Shown piece by piece: positions 5,060 through 5,216 of a DNA stretch of 5,216 nt; position 1 is the stretch's first letter, and each line of letters starts with the position of its first letter. Both the position numbers and the translations under genes were made by a program. The notes below the pieces were generated by a model. It worked only from the letters and a program-made list of their open reading frames with translations, was not told where the DNA came from and ran no database searches. Origin of the DNA: JABHQR01 sp043812455 (GTDB taxonomy: Archaea; Nanobdellota; Nanobdellia; Woesearchaeales; GW2011-AR9); the NCBI GenBank assembly GCA_043812455.1, contig JBDRMB010000020.1:1-5216 (forward strand), written 5' to 3'.

Positions 5060-5100
5060 ATTTTCTCTAAAAACCGGTACTGTCAAGTTAAGTGCCAAAG

Positions 5101-5126
5101 TTTAAATTTTAGTTTTCTATAGAAAA
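5101..5126 (+). promoter_or_regulatory. Probable promoter of the partial right-end gene, with 14-bp palindrome
   Basis: TTTAAATTTT (5101-5110), preceded by CCAAAG as a plausible BRE, is a good archaeal TATA element. A start about 25 bp downstream would fall near 5130, leaving a leader of roughly 55 nt before ATG 5185. Immediately after the TATA box lies a perfect 14-bp palindrome, TTTTCTATAGAAAA (5113-5126), between box and predicted start, where a repressor could act. The palindrome is AT-rich and may be partly chance. Confidence 0.45.
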
Positions 5127-5129
5127 ATA

Positions 5130-5174
5130 CCGAACAGCACAAAACAGAGCGCGAGCAGCTCCGCTGCTGTTCGG
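5130..5174 (+). promoter_or_regulatory. Structured 5' leader with two competing hairpins at the ribosome site
   Basis: CCGAACAGCA (5130-5139) is perfectly complementary to TGCTGTTCGG (5165-5174), a 10-bp outer stem. A nested alternative pairs AGCAGC (5154-5159) with GCTGCT (5163-5168), loop TCC. Bases 5165-5168 are shared, so the complete stems exclude each other. The outer stem ends in the first two G of the Shine-Dalgarno GGAGGT (5173-5178). This could tune translation, or be an intergenic repeat that happens to lie here. Confidence 0.4.
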
Positions 5175-5184
5175 AGGTAAACTA

Positions 5185-5216
5185 ATGTTACAAACAGATT
5201 TGTATAGCTTTAGCTA
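5185..5216 (+). CDS. Start of an unidentified gene, cut by the window end
   Basis: ATG 5185 follows a full Shine-Dalgarno GGAGGT (5173-5178) at a 6-nt spacing and opens an uninterrupted frame reading MLQTDLYSFS to the end of the window. Ten residues are too few to identify a family. Unlike the other genes here, which look leaderless, this one has a strong ribosome binding site and a leader. A transposase is conceivable because of the possible insertion-sequence-like end at 5076, but that is speculative. Confidence 0.45.
   Translation, partial: MLQTDLYSFS

Larger units (their letters stand above)
4916..5184. other. Gene-free region with tRNA-derived and hairpin-forming sequence
   Basis: No credible ORF lies between tRNA-Val and the partial gene at 5185. 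The left part (4916-5059) holds the 142-bp repeat unit, including AACCGGA (4943-4949), complementary to TCCGGTT (4992-4998), and CCGGAC (4945-4950), complementary to GTCCGG (5043-5048), so alternative long-range pairings are possible. The middle (5060-5100) has GGTACTGTCAAGTTAAGTGC (5076-5095), which weakly resembles an insertion-sequence end. The right part is a promoter and structured leader described separately. Confidence 0.6.

Overview
The window is AT-rich, gene-dense archaeal DNA, most likely from a small-genome DPANN-type lineage (Woesearchaeota or Pacearchaeota-like; this is inference from gene content). The signs are a short HemK2/Mtq2-type methyltransferase opening with a YEPAEDS motif, a COG2112-like archaeal kinase domain, a Hel308-like helicase N-terminus, TATA boxes placed 25-29 bp before start codons (leaderless mRNAs), and an intron-less tRNA gene without encoded CCA.

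Layout. Positions 1-182 hold a T-tract, two adjacent hairpins, and a TATA box enclosed by a perfect 10-bp inverted repeat. This promoter drives a two-gene operon (183-1696, plus): a double winged-helix regulator followed after 2 bp by an AbiEii/DUF6036-like nucleotidyltransferase, which together look like a toxin-antitoxin or phage-defence pair. Next (1744-2439, plus) is the first RecA domain only of a Ski2/Hel308-type helicase. It stops 8 bp from the stop codon of a convergent Fic-family AMP-transferase gene (2448-3407, minus). The Fic gene has its own TATA box enclosed by a perfect 12-bp inverted repeat, and two copies of a different 20-bp palindrome lie further upstream. Then comes a minus-strand gene (3554-4786) encoding a HemK2-like methyltransferase fused to an archaeal Ser/Thr kinase-like domain. 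It is divergent from a tRNA-Val(UAC) gene (4843-4915), and one symmetrical TTTAAA box lies at nearly equal distance from both.

The right end (4916-5184) has no gene. It contains an exact 18-bp second copy of the tRNA 3' end, part of a T-arm split by a 39-nt insert able to form two hairpins, a compact promoter, and a structured 5' leader ending in a strong Shine-Dalgarno before a gene that runs off the window.

How it fits together. The helicase remnant lies between two probable toxin-type modules (nucleotidyltransferase and Fic), so the left 3.5 kb looks like an accessory, rearranged region next to a core translation locus (release-factor methyltransferase and tRNA). Both modules have a promoter in which an inverted repeat encloses the TATA box, a layout suited to repression by blocking TBP. 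The most unusual items are the methyltransferase-kinase fusion, the split tRNA 3'-end copy, and the parallel TATA-spanning operators.
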